Source of the DNA: Rhizobium sp. P32RR-XVIII
GTDB lineage: Bacteria; Pseudomonadota; Alphaproteobacteria; Rhizobiales; Rhizobiaceae
Direction of reading: 5' to 3'
Assembly (NCBI RefSeq): GCF_012641395.1
Contig: NZ_JABAIH010000002.1
Coordinates: forward strand, 806,001-870,000
Length of the DNA: 64,000 nucleotides
The notes under the pieces were generated by a model that was not told where the DNA came from, made no database searches, and was given only the letters and a program-made list of their open reading frames with translations. The translations under genes and the position numbers were made by a program. Numbering within the stretch: position 1 is the first letter of the stretch; each line of letters starts with the position of its first letter. Shown here piece after piece: positions 26,671-35,826 of the stretch.

Positions 26671-28380
26671 ATGAGTGCTGAAGTACACGACGTGGGGACC
26701 CGCGAAGTATCCCTCGAGGAGGCCGGAGCGGAACTGGAGAGGCTTCTTGCCGACGGAAGGTTCCGTGTCTCGGACCGGCAGCGGGAGATCCTGCTATATC
26801 TCGCCGAGCGAAGGCTAGCGGGCTACCAGAAGGGCGTGAAGGCCTATTCGATCGCGCTCGACGTGCTGGGAAGAACCAGCGCCTTCGACGCCGCCAACGA
26901 TCCGATTGTCCGGATAGAGATTAGCCGGCTGAGGACCGCTCTCGACAACTACTACGCCGTTTTCGCCGAAGAGCTCGGAGTCTCGATCCATATTCCCAAG
27001 GGCAGCTACGTGACGCTGTTCCCGAAGACCTCCATCCGGCACGAGCCGGACGACCAGCACCTCGACGACGATGTCGCTGCTGTGTTCGAGGCGGCGCCTG
27101 CGTATCCTTCGGAAATCCGCTCGCCGGTGCAATGGCGGCGCCTGGCGGCACTTGGCGGCATCGGGCTCGTCGTTTGCTTAGCAGCTGCCGCCCTCTACTT
27201 CCGTCCGATCACACCTACAGCTACGGCCAAGCCCACCCTGCTCGTGGCGATGACTGCGGCGTCTGCGGACATGGAGGGCGAGGCGAGCCTGACCCGAGAC
27301 ATGCTGCTGAGCGCCCTGACACAGTTCCAGACCGTGATCGTGGCACGGCCCGGTTCGGTCGCGGGCGGAGCGGGCCGCTCGGACCCGAGCTACGATATCG
27401 AGATGAAATACTACGGGGACGGCGACGACCGCAGCGTATGGTGGCAGGTCGTGGACGGTGTCTCGGGAAATCTCCTGCGTTCCGGCCTCGAGCGGGTGGA
27501 ACTCAGCGGTAAAAGCGCGGCCGCAGTCAGGGAGGAGATGGCGGGAGCGCTCGCGACGCGGGTTGCCTCCTCGCGCGGCGTCATCAACACGATCGAGATG
27601 CAGGACGCCCCGAGAGACGCTCTCGGCAATGGCTGCGTCCTGAGAGCCGAGTATGCGCTCGAGGCCGGTGACGCGGACGACGTCTCCGAGGCGTCCCGCT
27701 GCCTGGAGCGCACTCTCGCCCGGTCGCCGGACGATCCTGACGCCAGCGCGCTGCTTTCCCGCGTCCTCGTCGCCCCACGCGGCCGGCAAGTGAGTCCCGA
27801 AATCGAGGCACGCGCCCTGGATTTCGCGAAGCGGGCCGCCTCGCTTGCGCCGCTGTCGGACAGGGCTCAGACGGCGTTGATGGCCGCGCAGTTCGCAGCC
27901 GGCCGGACGGAGGCGGCCATACAGGCCGGCAACCGGGCGATCGCACTTAACCCTAACAACCCGGAGGCGGCGGCTGCCCTCGGTTTCGTACTCTTCTCGT
28001 CGGGATACTGGGAGGCGGGCGTCGACCTGGCGCGGGACGCCAGTCGCGACCGCGACACCGTGCCCCGCGACGCGATGCTGGTGCTGGCCCTCGACGCCTA
28101 CAGAAACAGCCGGTGGTCGGAAGCCTCGCTTCTCGCGGAACAGGTGAACGGCACCGACTTCCTGGTATGTGCGCTGCGCGTTGCGGCCCTCGGACAGCTT
28201 GGAGCAGAGGACGCGGAGGAAAAGCTGCCGCAGCCGAAGGCCCTGGACCGCGAGTTCGAGCAGGCGTTCCGCCAGCAGATGGCCACCGCCCGGATGCGGC
28301 CGGAGATCGTCGCGGGAATCGAGGCCGGCCTCGCCAAGGCCGGCGCCGACTTTGATGGAGTCGCCAGCATCCGGCCCTAG
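26671..28380 (+). CDS. Membrane-anchored winged-helix regulator with periplasmic TPR-like domain
   Basis: 569 aa from the ATG at 26671 (an in-frame ATG at 26626 is possible). Residues ~30-118 match the winged-helix-like domain seen in rhizobial regulators: VSDRQREILLYLAERRLAG, IVRIEISRLRTALDNYY, then IPKGSYVTLF. A single membrane helix (about 158-177) follows a His/Asp-rich linker. The periplasmic part has a beta-rich section (residues 185-320) and then TPR-like repeats (SDRAQTALMAAQFAAGRTEA; AIALNPNNPEAAAALGFVLF). The layout is like CadC-type one-component regulators: it would sense in the periplasm and bind DNA in the cytoplasm. It lies inside the regulon marked by four shared operators, making it the natural candidate to bind them. 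Confidence 0.8.
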   Translation: MSAEVHDVGTREVSLEEAGAELERLLADGRFRVSDRQREILLYLAERRLAGYQKGVKAYSIALDVLGRTSAFDAANDPIVRIEISRLRTALDNYYAVFAEELGVSIHIPKGSYVTLFPKTSIRHEPDDQHLDDDVAAVFEAAPAYPSEIRSPVQWRRLAALGGIGLVVCLAAAALYFRPITPTATAKPTLLVAMTAASADMEGEASLTRDMLLSALTQFQTVIVARPGSVAGGAGRSDPSYDIEMKYYGDGDDRSVWWQVVDGVSGNLLRSGLERVELSGKSAAAVREEMAGALATRVASSRGVINTIEMQDAPRDALGNGCVLRAEYALEAGDADDVSEASRCLERTLARSPDDPDASALLSRVLVAPRGRQVSPEIEARALDFAKRAASLAPLSDRAQTALMAAQFAAGRTEAAIQAGNRAIALNPNNPEAAAALGFVLFSSGYWEAGVDLARDASRDRDTVPRDAMLVLALDAYRNSRWSEASLLAEQVNGTDFLVCALRVAALGQLGAEDAEEKLPQPKALDREFEQAFRQQMATARMRPEIVAGIEAGLAKAGADFDGVASIRP

Positions 28381-28404
28381 AGTCTGACCCTAATTTACGA
28401 AGGC

Positions 28405-28422
28405 ATTTACAGTTGCGTACTT
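28405..28422 (+). promoter_or_regulatory. Regulon operator/promoter element, site B
   Basis: ATTTACAGTTGCGTACTT, 70 bp before the ATG of the outer-membrane protein. It differs from the other copies at two adjacent core positions (TTG instead of TAA). A TTTACG half site lies exactly 12 bp upstream (28394-28399). Confidence 0.7.
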
Positions 28423-28492
28423 CACGAGAGCACGAATCATGTTTCTATCGTCGTGACAGGCGTTCTTCACGACCTCACAAGGGGAATCTTTG

Positions 28493-29275
28493 ATGCGAAC
28501 TGTTGTCATTGTCCTTTCGGGAATGCTGCTTGCCGCACCCGGTATCTCGCTGGCGGCCGACCCGGCACCTGCCTTCGCGCCCACTCCTGAAACCACGGTG
28601 CAGGACGAATGGAGCTTCTCTTTTGCTCCGTATTTGTGGACTGCCGGGATCTCCGGCGATACCGCCGTCTTCGGGCTGCCGGAGGTCCACATCAATCAAA
28701 GCTTCGGGGACATTCTGGCTGATATCGACTTCGGATTCATGGCGGCAGGAGACGCACGCTATGGCCCCTTCAGCATCGTGACCGACATCGAATATGTGAG
28801 GATTACCTCGGACGCGGCGACGCCGCGTGGCGTGCTGGCGGACGAAGTGGACCTCAAATCCGTGACCTTCACCGCCCTGGTCGGCGCAGGCTACACCGTG
28901 CTCGAGGATCCAAACGGCAGGCTGGATGTCATCGCAGGCCTCAGGGTCTGGTCGGTCGAGACCACGATATCTTTCAGCGGCGGCCCTCTTGGCGGAATTT
29001 CCCGTAGCGACGACGCCACCTGGGTCGATGGGATGGCGGGCGTCCGAGGCGTCTACTCGATCACGCCTACGGTCTATTTGACCGGATGGGGTCTGATCGG
29101 CGCGGGCGGCGCCGACCTCGACTGGGACGTGATGGGGGGCGTTGGCTACAAATGGAAGGAATGGCTCTCTGCGTTCATCGGATATCGCGCACTCGGTGTG
29201 AACTACAGCAACGACAGCCTGACCCAAGATGTCATCGAGCACGGTCCGATCCTCGGCGCCGTGTTCCGCTTTTAA
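28493..29275 (+). CDS. Outer-membrane beta-barrel protein
   Basis: 260 aa from the ATG at 28493, with AGGGGAA upstream. It has a Sec signal (VVIVLSGMLLAAPGISLAAD), then alternating amphipathic beta strands (WSFSFAPYLWTAGISGD; GVGYKWKEWLSAFIGYRALG). It ends in Phe (GAVFRF), the signature for BAM-dependent insertion. The family resembles rhizobial porin-like or OmpW/OmpA-barrel hypothetical proteins of about 8 strands. It has its own operator copy (site B) and follows the regulator, so it may be the route or receptor for the substrate or product of the sulfatase. Convergent with the HAD gene. Confidence 0.8.
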   Translation: MRTVVIVLSGMLLAAPGISLAADPAPAFAPTPETTVQDEWSFSFAPYLWTAGISGDTAVFGLPEVHINQSFGDILADIDFGFMAAGDARYGPFSIVTDIEYVRITSDAATPRGVLADEVDLKSVTFTALVGAGYTVLEDPNGRLDVIAGLRVWSVETTISFSGGPLGGISRSDDATWVDGMAGVRGVYSITPTVYLTGWGLIGAGGADLDWDVMGGVGYKWKEWLSAFIGYRALGVNYSNDSLTQDVIEHGPILGAVFRF

Positions 29276-29286
29276 TCGACGTTCAA

Positions 29287-29320
29287 CTTTGCGGCGGCTT
29301 CGAAACGTGTCGCCGCAAAG
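29287..29320. terminator. Hairpin between convergent regulon units
   Basis: A perfect 10-bp stem CTTTGCGGCG / CGCCGCAAAG with a 14-base loop lies between the outer-membrane protein stop and the HAD gene stop. A likely shared terminator; no long T-run. Confidence 0.6.
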
Positions 29321-29371
29321 GTCCATCGGTTCGCTAATCTGCCGGGGCTCCGGCAAGCGTTCTGATGCAAG

Positions 29372-30385
29372 TCATTGGTTGAAAGCAAAGATCTTCTTCC
29401 AATCGTTCTTCATGTCGACCACCAGCCAATTCCGGAGTTCCGCCTCGTCCAACGCCTTGTCTAGCTTGCCGAACGACGATTGGCGGTCATAGGCGTATTC
29501 GCGGACGCCGTCGGTGTGATGGACGATCATCGCAAATCCTGGTGGTTTTGCTGCTGCCGCCCAGCGTAGCATCTCGTAATCGCCGTCCGAATTTCCGGCG
29601 ACGAAGATGGGCTTGCGGCCGATGAACTTGTTGATACCCACCGGCTTGCCGGGACCGTCGTCGACGAAGTCGATCTTCGGCAGCCGGTTCAGCACCGGCA
29701 CGTCGTCGACGATCGCAAATTCGGTCGTGATGGTGCTGCCGACGACCTGTTCCGGTGGGATACCGTAGAGCTTCTCGGTGACCGGCCGCATGAATTCGAC
29801 GCCGCCCCCCGACACGATGTAGGTCTTGAAGCCGTTGGCGCGCAGATAGTCCAGGAGCTCCCGCATCGGAAGATAGGTCATCTCGGTGTAGAGCTTGCCG
29901 GTCTCCGGATGCTTCGCAGTCGTGAACCAGTCGGTGACGATCGTGTTGAAATGATCCGTCGTCATGCCGGCATGCGTGGCCATGCCGAGTTCGACGATGC
30001 CCATTTCTCCGCCCTTGGCGAGGCCCTTCAGATCGCCCTCGAGAACGCTCTTGAAAGGCTCCTTCGTCTTCCATTCCGGGTGCTCAGGGGCGAGCGTCTT
30101 CACGCGGTCGAGGATGAAACCGAGCTGGATGTAGTAGGGCTGCTCCGTCCAGAGCGTGCCGTCATTGTCGAAGACGGCGATCCGATCTTCGGGTGCGACG
30201 TAGCGTTCCCCGCCTTCTGTGACGGTCGCCTTGACGAAGTCCATGATGCGGCTCTTGGCTGCCGTGTCGTTCCAGGAGGGCAGCGGCTCTTGCGCCAGCG
30301 CTGGCAGGGCGCCGATCACCATCAGCACGAAAGCGACGATGAAGGAGGCGAGGATCGTGTCGACGTCTCTATAGGAGCTTCTCAT
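29372..30385 (-). CDS. Secreted HAD-superfamily hydrolase
   Basis: 337 aa from the ATG at 30385 (GGGGAG ten bases upstream). The N-terminal signal/anchor (ILASFIVAFVLMVIGALPALA) exports it. HAD motif I is DNDGTLW (nucleophile and acid/base Asp), motif II is YIVSGGG, motif III Lys is in the NKFIGRKP region, and motif IV is GNSDGDYEML. It belongs to the phosphoserine-phosphatase-like group, so a periplasmic phosphatase is likely. It starts 28 bp after the FGE gene stop and shares its transcript from operator site C. A phosphatase partnered with a sulfatase could act in sequence on an anionic substrate. Confidence 0.88.
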   Translation of the reverse strand: MRSSYRDVDTILASFIVAFVLMVIGALPALAQEPLPSWNDTAAKSRIMDFVKATVTEGGERYVAPEDRIAVFDNDGTLWTEQPYYIQLGFILDRVKTLAPEHPEWKTKEPFKSVLEGDLKGLAKGGEMGIVELGMATHAGMTTDHFNTIVTDWFTTAKHPETGKLYTEMTYLPMRELLDYLRANGFKTYIVSGGGVEFMRPVTEKLYGIPPEQVVGSTITTEFAIVDDVPVLNRLPKIDFVDDGPGKPVGINKFIGRKPIFVAGNSDGDYEMLRWAAAAKPPGFAMIVHHTDGVREYAYDRQSSFGKLDKALDEAELRNWLVVDMKNDWKKIFAFNQ

Positions 30386-30413
30386 CGTGTTTCTCCCCAA
30401 ATCATTTGTTTCG

Positions 30414-31379
30414 TTATCGCGGCATTCTTTTCACACAGCGGAAGCCGACATGGCTCGTTGACGTGTCCTCGGGTTCGGCATGGCGGGCGGCGGGGCGGTA
30501 GCGGCGGCAATAGTTCGGGGCGCAGAGATGCGAGCCGCCCTTCAAGACGCGCCGCGGAATCCGGATCGCCGGCTGGTTGGGATCGTAGCTCGCCTCGGCA
30601 TCGCCGCCGCGCGGGTTCTTCGGAATGCAGCAGGCCTTGGCGACGGGTTCGGGATGCCGCGTGCTCCAGTAGTCGCTGGTCCATTCCCAGACGTTGCCGA
30701 TCATGTCGTAGAGCCCGTAGCCGTTCGATGGAAACGACCGCACCGGCGACGTGCGCTCATGGCCCTTCGGCTTCGTTGAGTAGGTCGGGAAGGTACCTTG
30801 CCAGGTATTGGCCATGATCTCGCCGCCGGGTGTCATCTCCTCGCCCCAGGCGAACTCGGTGTCTTCGAGCCCGCCGCGGGCGGCAAACTCCCATTCGGCC
30901 TCCGTCGGCAGGTCAAGCCCGGCCCAATCGGCGTAAGCCCTGGCGTCCGACCAGGCGATGTGGATGACCGGATGGTCGAGCTTGCCGCGCAGGTCGCTCA
31001 AGCCCCCGAGTGGTCGGCGCCAGTTCGCGCCGAATTTGAAGGTCCACCACTGGGAAATGTCCGGTCCGCTGACGCCTTTCGGCTGGACGAAGAGCAGGGA
31101 GCCCGCGCGCAGCATCTCGGGAAGGGCGCCCGGATAGTCCTTGGCGTCCGGCACCTTTTCGGCCATCGTGACGTGGCCGGCGGCCTTGACGAACTCCATG
31201 AATTTGCGGTTCGTCACCGGCGTTTCGTCGATCCAGAACCCGTCGACGGTGACCGGATGGGCAGGCGCCTCCTCCGGATAGTGCCGATCCGAGCCCATCG
31301 TGAAGGTGCCGCCGGGAATCCAGACCATGCCGTCTGGTGCAGCGCCCGAGGTTGGAACGTCGTCGAATGCCGAAGCCAT
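30414..31379 (-). CDS. Formylglycine-generating enzyme (sulfatase-modifying factor)
   Basis: 321 aa, no signal peptide, so cytoplasmic. FGE oxidises the sulfatase-motif Cys to C-alpha-formylglycine before export, using O2 and Cu. Family hallmarks are MVWIPGGTFTMGSD at the N-terminus, LPTEAEWEFAARGG, GLYDMIGNVWEWTSDYW, and the C-terminal active site KGGSHLCAPNYCRRYRPAAR. Both catalytic cysteines, C286 and C291, have the same five-residue spacing as in human SUMF1. This separates it from the many FGE-fold proteins that lack the Cys pair. First gene of the unit under operator site C, upstream of the HAD gene. Confidence 0.92.
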   Translation of the reverse strand: MASAFDDVPTSGAAPDGMVWIPGGTFTMGSDRHYPEEAPAHPVTVDGFWIDETPVTNRKFMEFVKAAGHVTMAEKVPDAKDYPGALPEMLRAGSLLFVQPKGVSGPDISQWWTFKFGANWRRPLGGLSDLRGKLDHPVIHIAWSDARAYADWAGLDLPTEAEWEFAARGGLEDTEFAWGEEMTPGGEIMANTWQGTFPTYSTKPKGHERTSPVRSFPSNGYGLYDMIGNVWEWTSDYWSTRHPEPVAKACCIPKNPRGGDAEASYDPNQPAIRIPRRVLKGGSHLCAPNYCRRYRPAARHAEPEDTSTSHVGFRCVKRMPR

Positions 31380-31432
31380 CGTCGCCTCCGGTTCAAGATG
31401 CTGCCAGCATCGCGCGTGAAGGGAAGGGGCGG

Positions 31433-31450
31433 AAGTACGTTACAGTAAAT
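31433..31450 (-). promoter_or_regulatory. Regulon operator/promoter element, site C
   Basis: Minus strand ATTTACTGTAACGTACTT, 53 bp before the ATG of the FGE gene and just after the stop of the upstream sulfatase operon. Additional ATTTACG and inverted CGTAAA half sites lie within 40 bp upstream. Confidence 0.75.
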
Positions 31451-31492
31451 GCGGGCGTCGTTTACGCAAGCAGGAACGTAAATGAGGGTAGA

Positions 31493-32782
31493 TTACCGCT
31501 GCTGACCGGACGGATTCAACGGCGGCAGAAGCTCGGAATTCATGACGGATACGGCCCTTCGGAAATCTATGGATTTCTGGAGAACGTGCCGATCGACCTT
31601 GGAATCGTCGGATCGGAACAGGCTCCGGGAGAGGAGATCCACCTGCAGCCGGAGATCTCTCGGCCCATCGTTCGCCCAGTCTTCCAGCGAGCGGTATCCC
31701 TGGTCGCGGCTCCACTCCTGCAGTCCGGCATAGACGGCCATCTCGTCGGCCGATCCGATCGTCTTCTTGAGCTGGCGCAGGCGGAAGGCGTGGGAGGCGC
31801 GGTATCGCTGGCGAAGCCGGCGAACGCGTTCGACCAAGAGAGGGGCGAGCCGCCGTCCGAGCCACACGAGCGCGGCAGCTGCGAGCAGCGAGAGCATGCC
31901 TATCGCCAGCCTCTGCCTGTCGACGTGCGCGGGGCGGCCGTCGTCCTGCGCGCCCGCGTCCGGTGCGATGGTCTGGCGTATCGGTGCCGGCGCTACGGTG
32001 ACCGGGACGGCGGGAAGGGAGGCCGTATCCTCCCGATGGCTGTCGACATCGAACCAGTCGTAATCGATCTCGGGAAGCGTATAGGTTCCGACCGCGTCGG
32101 CCGTATATACGACGGTCTCGGTCCTCCGGCTGGCCATCGCCCTTCCGATGGCGATGCCGTCTTCGATCTTGGGCTGCTTCACATATTCGTGGAGCCCAGC
32201 CACCGTTCCGCCTCGCACGGCAGGAATCATCATGGCTTGAGTGTCCTCGGCGGTGATGGTGATCGTCCGGACGAGGGCGTCTCCCGCCTTCAGCGACGCC
32301 GGATCGCGGTCGAACGTCTGTCCTATGGTCAGTTTGCGCGCTGCGAAGGCGACCCGCTCCTGCATGCCGGGGCTTCCCTGGACCACGAAGGAGACCGACG
32401 GCGCTGTGACGACACCGCGGGCGGGCTTGCCATCGGCCGAGTAGCCGAGCTCCATTTCGATCGGCGGGACGACGTAGCGGCCGGGCATTTGGGGCACGAC
32501 CGCGTAACGTCTCCGGATTCCGGAATACTGGACCCCGTCCACCGTCTGGAGGAGGTTTTGCGCGCGTTCGTCTGGAAGCGTAACGAGCGCGTTCGGAAGA
32601 TCAAACAGCGGAAACTGCGGAGGCGAGGTGAAGAAGTCCGGCGCGAAGACGTCCACCGTGACGTACACCTGCCGTCCGGGAACAATGTCGCCGCCGTCGT
32701 CGACCGTCGCCTGCGCGAAGGGTTCTGCCGCCAGCGCCTGCAGCGGCGTCAGGAGAAGGAATAGTAGAAAGGTCAGTCTCAT
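31493..32782 (-). CDS. BatD-like membrane protein
   Basis: 429 aa with a Sec signal (LTFLLFLLLTPLQALA), periplasmic Ig-like beta domains (VTVDVFAPDFFTSPP; RRYAVVPQMPGRYVVPP), one membrane helix near residue 300 (IGMLSLLAAAALVWLG) and a basic cytoplasmic tail of about 115 residues. This is the BatD layout from MoxR-VWA operons, though sequence conservation in BatD is low. It is the last gene of the sulfatase operon, overlapping the VWA/TPR gene by 4 bp (ATGA). It probably forms a membrane complex with the two VWA proteins. Confidence 0.82.
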   Translation of the reverse strand: MRLTFLLFLLLTPLQALAAEPFAQATVDDGGDIVPGRQVYVTVDVFAPDFFTSPPQFPLFDLPNALVTLPDERAQNLLQTVDGVQYSGIRRRYAVVPQMPGRYVVPPIEMELGYSADGKPARGVVTAPSVSFVVQGSPGMQERVAFAARKLTIGQTFDRDPASLKAGDALVRTITITAEDTQAMMIPAVRGGTVAGLHEYVKQPKIEDGIAIGRAMASRRTETVVYTADAVGTYTLPEIDYDWFDVDSHREDTASLPAVPVTVAPAPIRQTIAPDAGAQDDGRPAHVDRQRLAIGMLSLLAAAALVWLGRRLAPLLVERVRRLRQRYRASHAFRLRQLKKTIGSADEMAVYAGLQEWSRDQGYRSLEDWANDGPRDLRLQVDLLSRSLFRSDDSKVDRHVLQKSIDFRRAVSVMNSELLPPLNPSGQQR

Positions 32783-34332
32783 GGCGTCGCCTTCCGATCC
32801 TCAAGCGCGAACTTCCGCGTCATCAGGTCAGCGGGGCTCACCTGGATGTTCTTCATCCACATCTCCGACGTCTGCTCGGCAGCGTTGACCTGCCCCGCCT
32901 TGCCTTGCTTGCCCTTGTCGTCGAACTGGACGCTGTCCGGCTTCTGGTTCGGGTCCTGCTGCTGCTCCTCGTCCTCCTCTTGCTTTTGCTTCAGCAGCTG
33001 CTCGGCAATGCCGAGATTTGCCTCTGCCTCCGTCCAGCCTTTTCGTTTCTGCAGCGCCTTGCCGTAGGCGGTGACGGCTTCTTCGAACTCTCCGAGGTGG
33101 AGGAGGGCATTGCCCTGATCGAACCAGCTTTCGGCGGTGTCGATATTGGCCAAGGAATCGACCGCATCCTGGAACCGGCCGGCCCGGTACAGGGCGACGC
33201 CTTTCCACATCGGGTCCTTGAAATGCATCGAAGCTGACGCGAAGTCTCCGCGCTCGAAGGCGAGGCGGCCTTGCTGGTCGGGCGTCAGCCACATATCCAC
33301 AAGGCTTGCAGCCTCGGCGGGTGCCGGGGAAAGGAGCCTTGCGCAGGCGAGCAGCACCGCGACCTTCACAACCCATCCGCGGCGGAATGAAAGCCCAAGC
33401 AGCAATGCCACGGGAATAAGGAGCCACCATCCGAAATCCCGCCAGCGATCGCCCTCCTTCGCCGCCTGCTGGGCGAAATTCCTTCGCACGTGCTGGGCTA
33501 TCCATCGGACATCGGAATCGTCGTCGGTGATGGTTGCGACGCCGGCTCCCGTCTCGCTTCCGAACTGTTTCAGGCCATCGAGATCGAGTTTCGAGACGAC
33601 CCTGTCTCCGCCGGTGCCGGTCAGGAAGCCGCCGTCCGCCTGCTTGACGAGCCCGCCTTCCGCGGTGCCGACGCCGAGGACGAGGATGCCGCTGCCGATC
33701 TCTTTGGCCGAAGCGTTGGCCGCCTCTTCGACACCGTCGGTCATGAGAAGGATCGTGCCCGAAGAGCCATCCGCCTTCAGGAGGCTATCCGCAAGCCTCA
33801 GAGCAGCCGCGGTGTCCTTGCCGGGCTTGGGCATGATGCCGGTCGCCAGCGCATCGGTGTAGGTTTGGATGAGCGCGTCGTCCTCTGTGAGCGGCACCAC
33901 GAGATGGGCGGTGCCCGAATAGGCGACCACGGCCGTGCGCGCTCCATCCCGGGCCGCCAGAATGTCATGGATCTTCAGCTTCGCACGTTCGATGCGGCTC
34001 GGACTGATATCCACGGCGTCCATCGTGGGCGAGAGGTCGACGGCGATGACGAGCGAGGCTGTGTCCGAGACGAAGGGTGGGGCTTCGCGCTGCCAGGTTG
34101 GCCCGGCCACCCCGAGGACGGCCAATGCCATGAGCGCGGCTATCATCCAGGCCGGTTTCAGCTGATTGCGCCGATCCGGCTCGATGACGAGACTGTCGAG
34201 CAGGTGCGGCGCGAGCATGCCTTTCCATCGGCTTCGGATGTCGCCCGAGTGCGCGGCGAGCCAGACAATCACCGGCGGCACGATCAGCGCGAGAAGCCAC
34301 CAGGGCCGGAGGAAATGGAAGTCGGCGATCAC
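32779..34332 (-). CDS. VWA-TPR membrane protein (BatB/BatC-like fusion)
   Basis: 517 aa from the GTG at 34332, which overlaps the stop of the previous gene (GTGA). Two N-terminal membrane helices (WWLLALIVPPVIVWLA; AWMIAALMALAVLGVAG) precede a VWA domain with a MIDAS motif D99-L-S-P-T, a Thr replacing the usual second Ser, and TDGVEE. A third helix comes near residue 300. TPR repeats follow (FERGDFASASMHF; WFDQGNALLHLGEFEEAVTA), then a Gln/Glu-rich low-complexity tail. In Bacteroides-type operons BatB (VWA) and BatC (TPR) are separate; here they are fused. Function: membrane-linked protein assembly or chaperone work with MoxR, inferred. Confidence 0.85.
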   Translation of the reverse strand: MIADFHFLRPWWLLALIVPPVIVWLAAHSGDIRSRWKGMLAPHLLDSLVIEPDRRNQLKPAWMIAALMALAVLGVAGPTWQREAPPFVSDTASLVIAVDLSPTMDAVDISPSRIERAKLKIHDILAARDGARTAVVAYSGTAHLVVPLTEDDALIQTYTDALATGIMPKPGKDTAAALRLADSLLKADGSSGTILLMTDGVEEAANASAKEIGSGILVLGVGTAEGGLVKQADGGFLTGTGGDRVVSKLDLDGLKQFGSETGAGVATITDDDSDVRWIAQHVRRNFAQQAAKEGDRWRDFGWWLLIPVALLLGLSFRRGWVVKVAVLLACARLLSPAPAEAASLVDMWLTPDQQGRLAFERGDFASASMHFKDPMWKGVALYRAGRFQDAVDSLANIDTAESWFDQGNALLHLGEFEEAVTAYGKALQKRKGWTEAEANLGIAEQLLKQKQEEDEEQQQDPNQKPDSVQFDDKGKQGKAGQVNAAEQTSEMWMKNIQVSPADLMTRKFALEDRKATP

Positions 34333-35318
34333 GCGACGGCCCTCCGTCGAACGAGCCCGATCGCTCCAGCGACGCAGTACCAACCTGCCAGCAAGGTCAC
34401 GGCTGCAGCGAGCGGCCAATGGAAGAGTTCGGTCCGTGGCCGCCAGGAAAGGTTCTTCTGGTCCTCCGGCGTGATGGTATCGAGTTCCGCGTAGATGGCA
34501 GCCAGTTGATCTTGATCGCCGCCGAAGAAGTATCGTCCACCTGTGCCGGCGGCGATTTTCTGCAGCGTCGTCGTATCGAGCTTGTCCTCGCCCGTGGCGG
34601 CAGGATCCCCGATGCCGACAGCGTGGATCACGATGCTTTTTGCCTTGGCCACCTCGGCAGCCTTCAGCGGCGGCATCTTGCTTGCGGTGTCATTGCCGTC
34701 GGTGAGGACGATCAGCACTTTTTCCGGAACGGTTGTCTTGTCGAACATCCGAATGGCCAATCCGAGGGAATCTCCGAGCGCAGTCCTGGGGCCGGCGATG
34801 CCCGGAAGCAGGCCGTCGACCATGGTGCGGACGAGCTCGTGATCCATGGTGAAGGGCGCCAGAGGGTAGGGTGCATCGCCGAAGGCGATCAGTCCGATCC
34901 GGTCACCTGTCCGCCTCTCGATGAAATCGGCGACGACCTGCCGGACCGCGTCGACGCGAGGCTCGAGCGTCCCGCCGGGGGCGCGAAAGTCCTTGGTGTC
35001 CATCGACTGCGACAGGTCGAGCGCCAGCAAGATGTCGCGTTGCGGCTCCGTCTTGTCGATCGGCGGCTCGACGAACTGGGGGCGGGCGAGCGCCAGGACG
35101 ACCAGGCACCAGGCAAGGCCCTCGACGATCGCCTGCGGCCAGGAGCGGCGAGGAACAACCGAGCCCTCGGTCGGACTCATGCCTGCTGCCTTTGCGACGA
35201 GTTCGAAGAACGGCAGGCGGATGGAGGCGGAGGTTTCGCGGTGGGGCGGCAGCAGCCACCAGACAAGCAGCGGCGCCGGCAAGAGAAGAAGCAGCCCTGG
35301 AAGGTCAAGTTGGTACAT
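34329..35318 (-). CDS. VWA-domain membrane protein (BatA-like)
   Basis: 329 aa from the ATG at 35318, overlapping the DUF4381 stop by 14 bp. N-terminal helices (LLLLLPAPLLVWWLL) lead to a VWA domain with a complete MIDAS: D101-L-S-Q-S, a Thr in the GPRTALGDSL loop and TDGND. It ends with a membrane helix (WPLAAAVTLLAGWYCVAGAI). The VWA domain should face the cytoplasm or periplasm next to MoxR and DUF58 partners. The start replaces a longer frame whose first 40 residues are out of family. Confidence 0.88.
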   Translation of the reverse strand: MYQLDLPGLLLLLPAPLLVWWLLPPHRETSASIRLPFFELVAKAAGMSPTEGSVVPRRSWPQAIVEGLAWCLVVLALARPQFVEPPIDKTEPQRDILLALDLSQSMDTKDFRAPGGTLEPRVDAVRQVVADFIERRTGDRIGLIAFGDAPYPLAPFTMDHELVRTMVDGLLPGIAGPRTALGDSLGLAIRMFDKTTVPEKVLIVLTDGNDTASKMPPLKAAEVAKAKSIVIHAVGIGDPAATGEDKLDTTTLQKIAAGTGGRYFFGGDQDQLAAIYAELDTITPEDQKNLSWRPRTELFHWPLAAAVTLLAGWYCVAGAIGLVRRRAVA

Positions 35319-35826
35319 GGTGCTTCTCGATCCAGCGGCGGGCGCCGAGCAGGAGATCGTCGCCCACGCTCGGCGAGAGGGCGGCGAGTGACCCTTCGTC
35401 ACGATACTCGAAGTCGTCGAACAACCGCTCCAATGCATGGCCTTCGCCTACTTCTGCGGAGCCATCCAGGAATTCGTTCCAATGCGGGCCGGCCAGCGAC
35501 GCCACCCGCTCGCGAGGCCAGACGGCAAGCGCCGTCCGTTTCAACACCTCGGCAAGGCCTTGAAGGCCGCGCTTGCGCGTCAGGGGAGTACGGATGTCGC
35601 TGGCGACGGCGTCCAGCAGGCGTAGCGCCTCCCGGCGATAGGCATTGCGGCGGTAGCGTCTCAGCGCGAGGAAAGCTGAGGCGAGCAGAGCCACGAGAAG
35701 GATTGCCGCGAGTGCCGCCCACCCCCAGGTCTGCGGCATCCATGAAACCGGCGGCGGAACCGCGATGTCGTGCAGCGAGCGCAGTGCGGTTTCCGTTATC
35801 GGGTCGAGCTTGGGGTTGGGCTCCAT
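35305..35826 (-). CDS. DUF4381 membrane protein
   Basis: 173 aa from the ATG at 35826, which overlaps the DUF58 stop (TGATG). A short N-terminus ITETALRSLHDIAVPPPVSW (the DUF4381 hallmark ending in PPPVSWWP-type residues) precedes one membrane helix (WGWAALAAILLVALLASAFL) and a helical cytoplasmic domain rich in Arg (RRYRRNAYRREALRLLD). Function unknown; found almost only in MoxR-DUF58-VWA operons, where it is presumed to be a scaffold of the complex. Confidence 0.85.
   Translation of the reverse strand: MEPNPKLDPITETALRSLHDIAVPPPVSWMPQTWGWAALAAILLVALLASAFLALRRYRRNAYRREALRLLDAVASDIRTPLTRKRGLQGLAEVLKRTALAVWPRERVASLAGPHWNEFLDGSAEVGEGHALERLFDDFEYRDEGSLAALSPSVGDDLLLGARRWIEKHHVPT

Noticed and set aside
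29340..29354. Small GCCGG/CCGGC hairpin after the main terminator between the outer-membrane protein and HAD genes
   Set aside because: Only 5 bp and common in high-GC DNA; the 10-bp stem at 29287-29320 is the better candidate.
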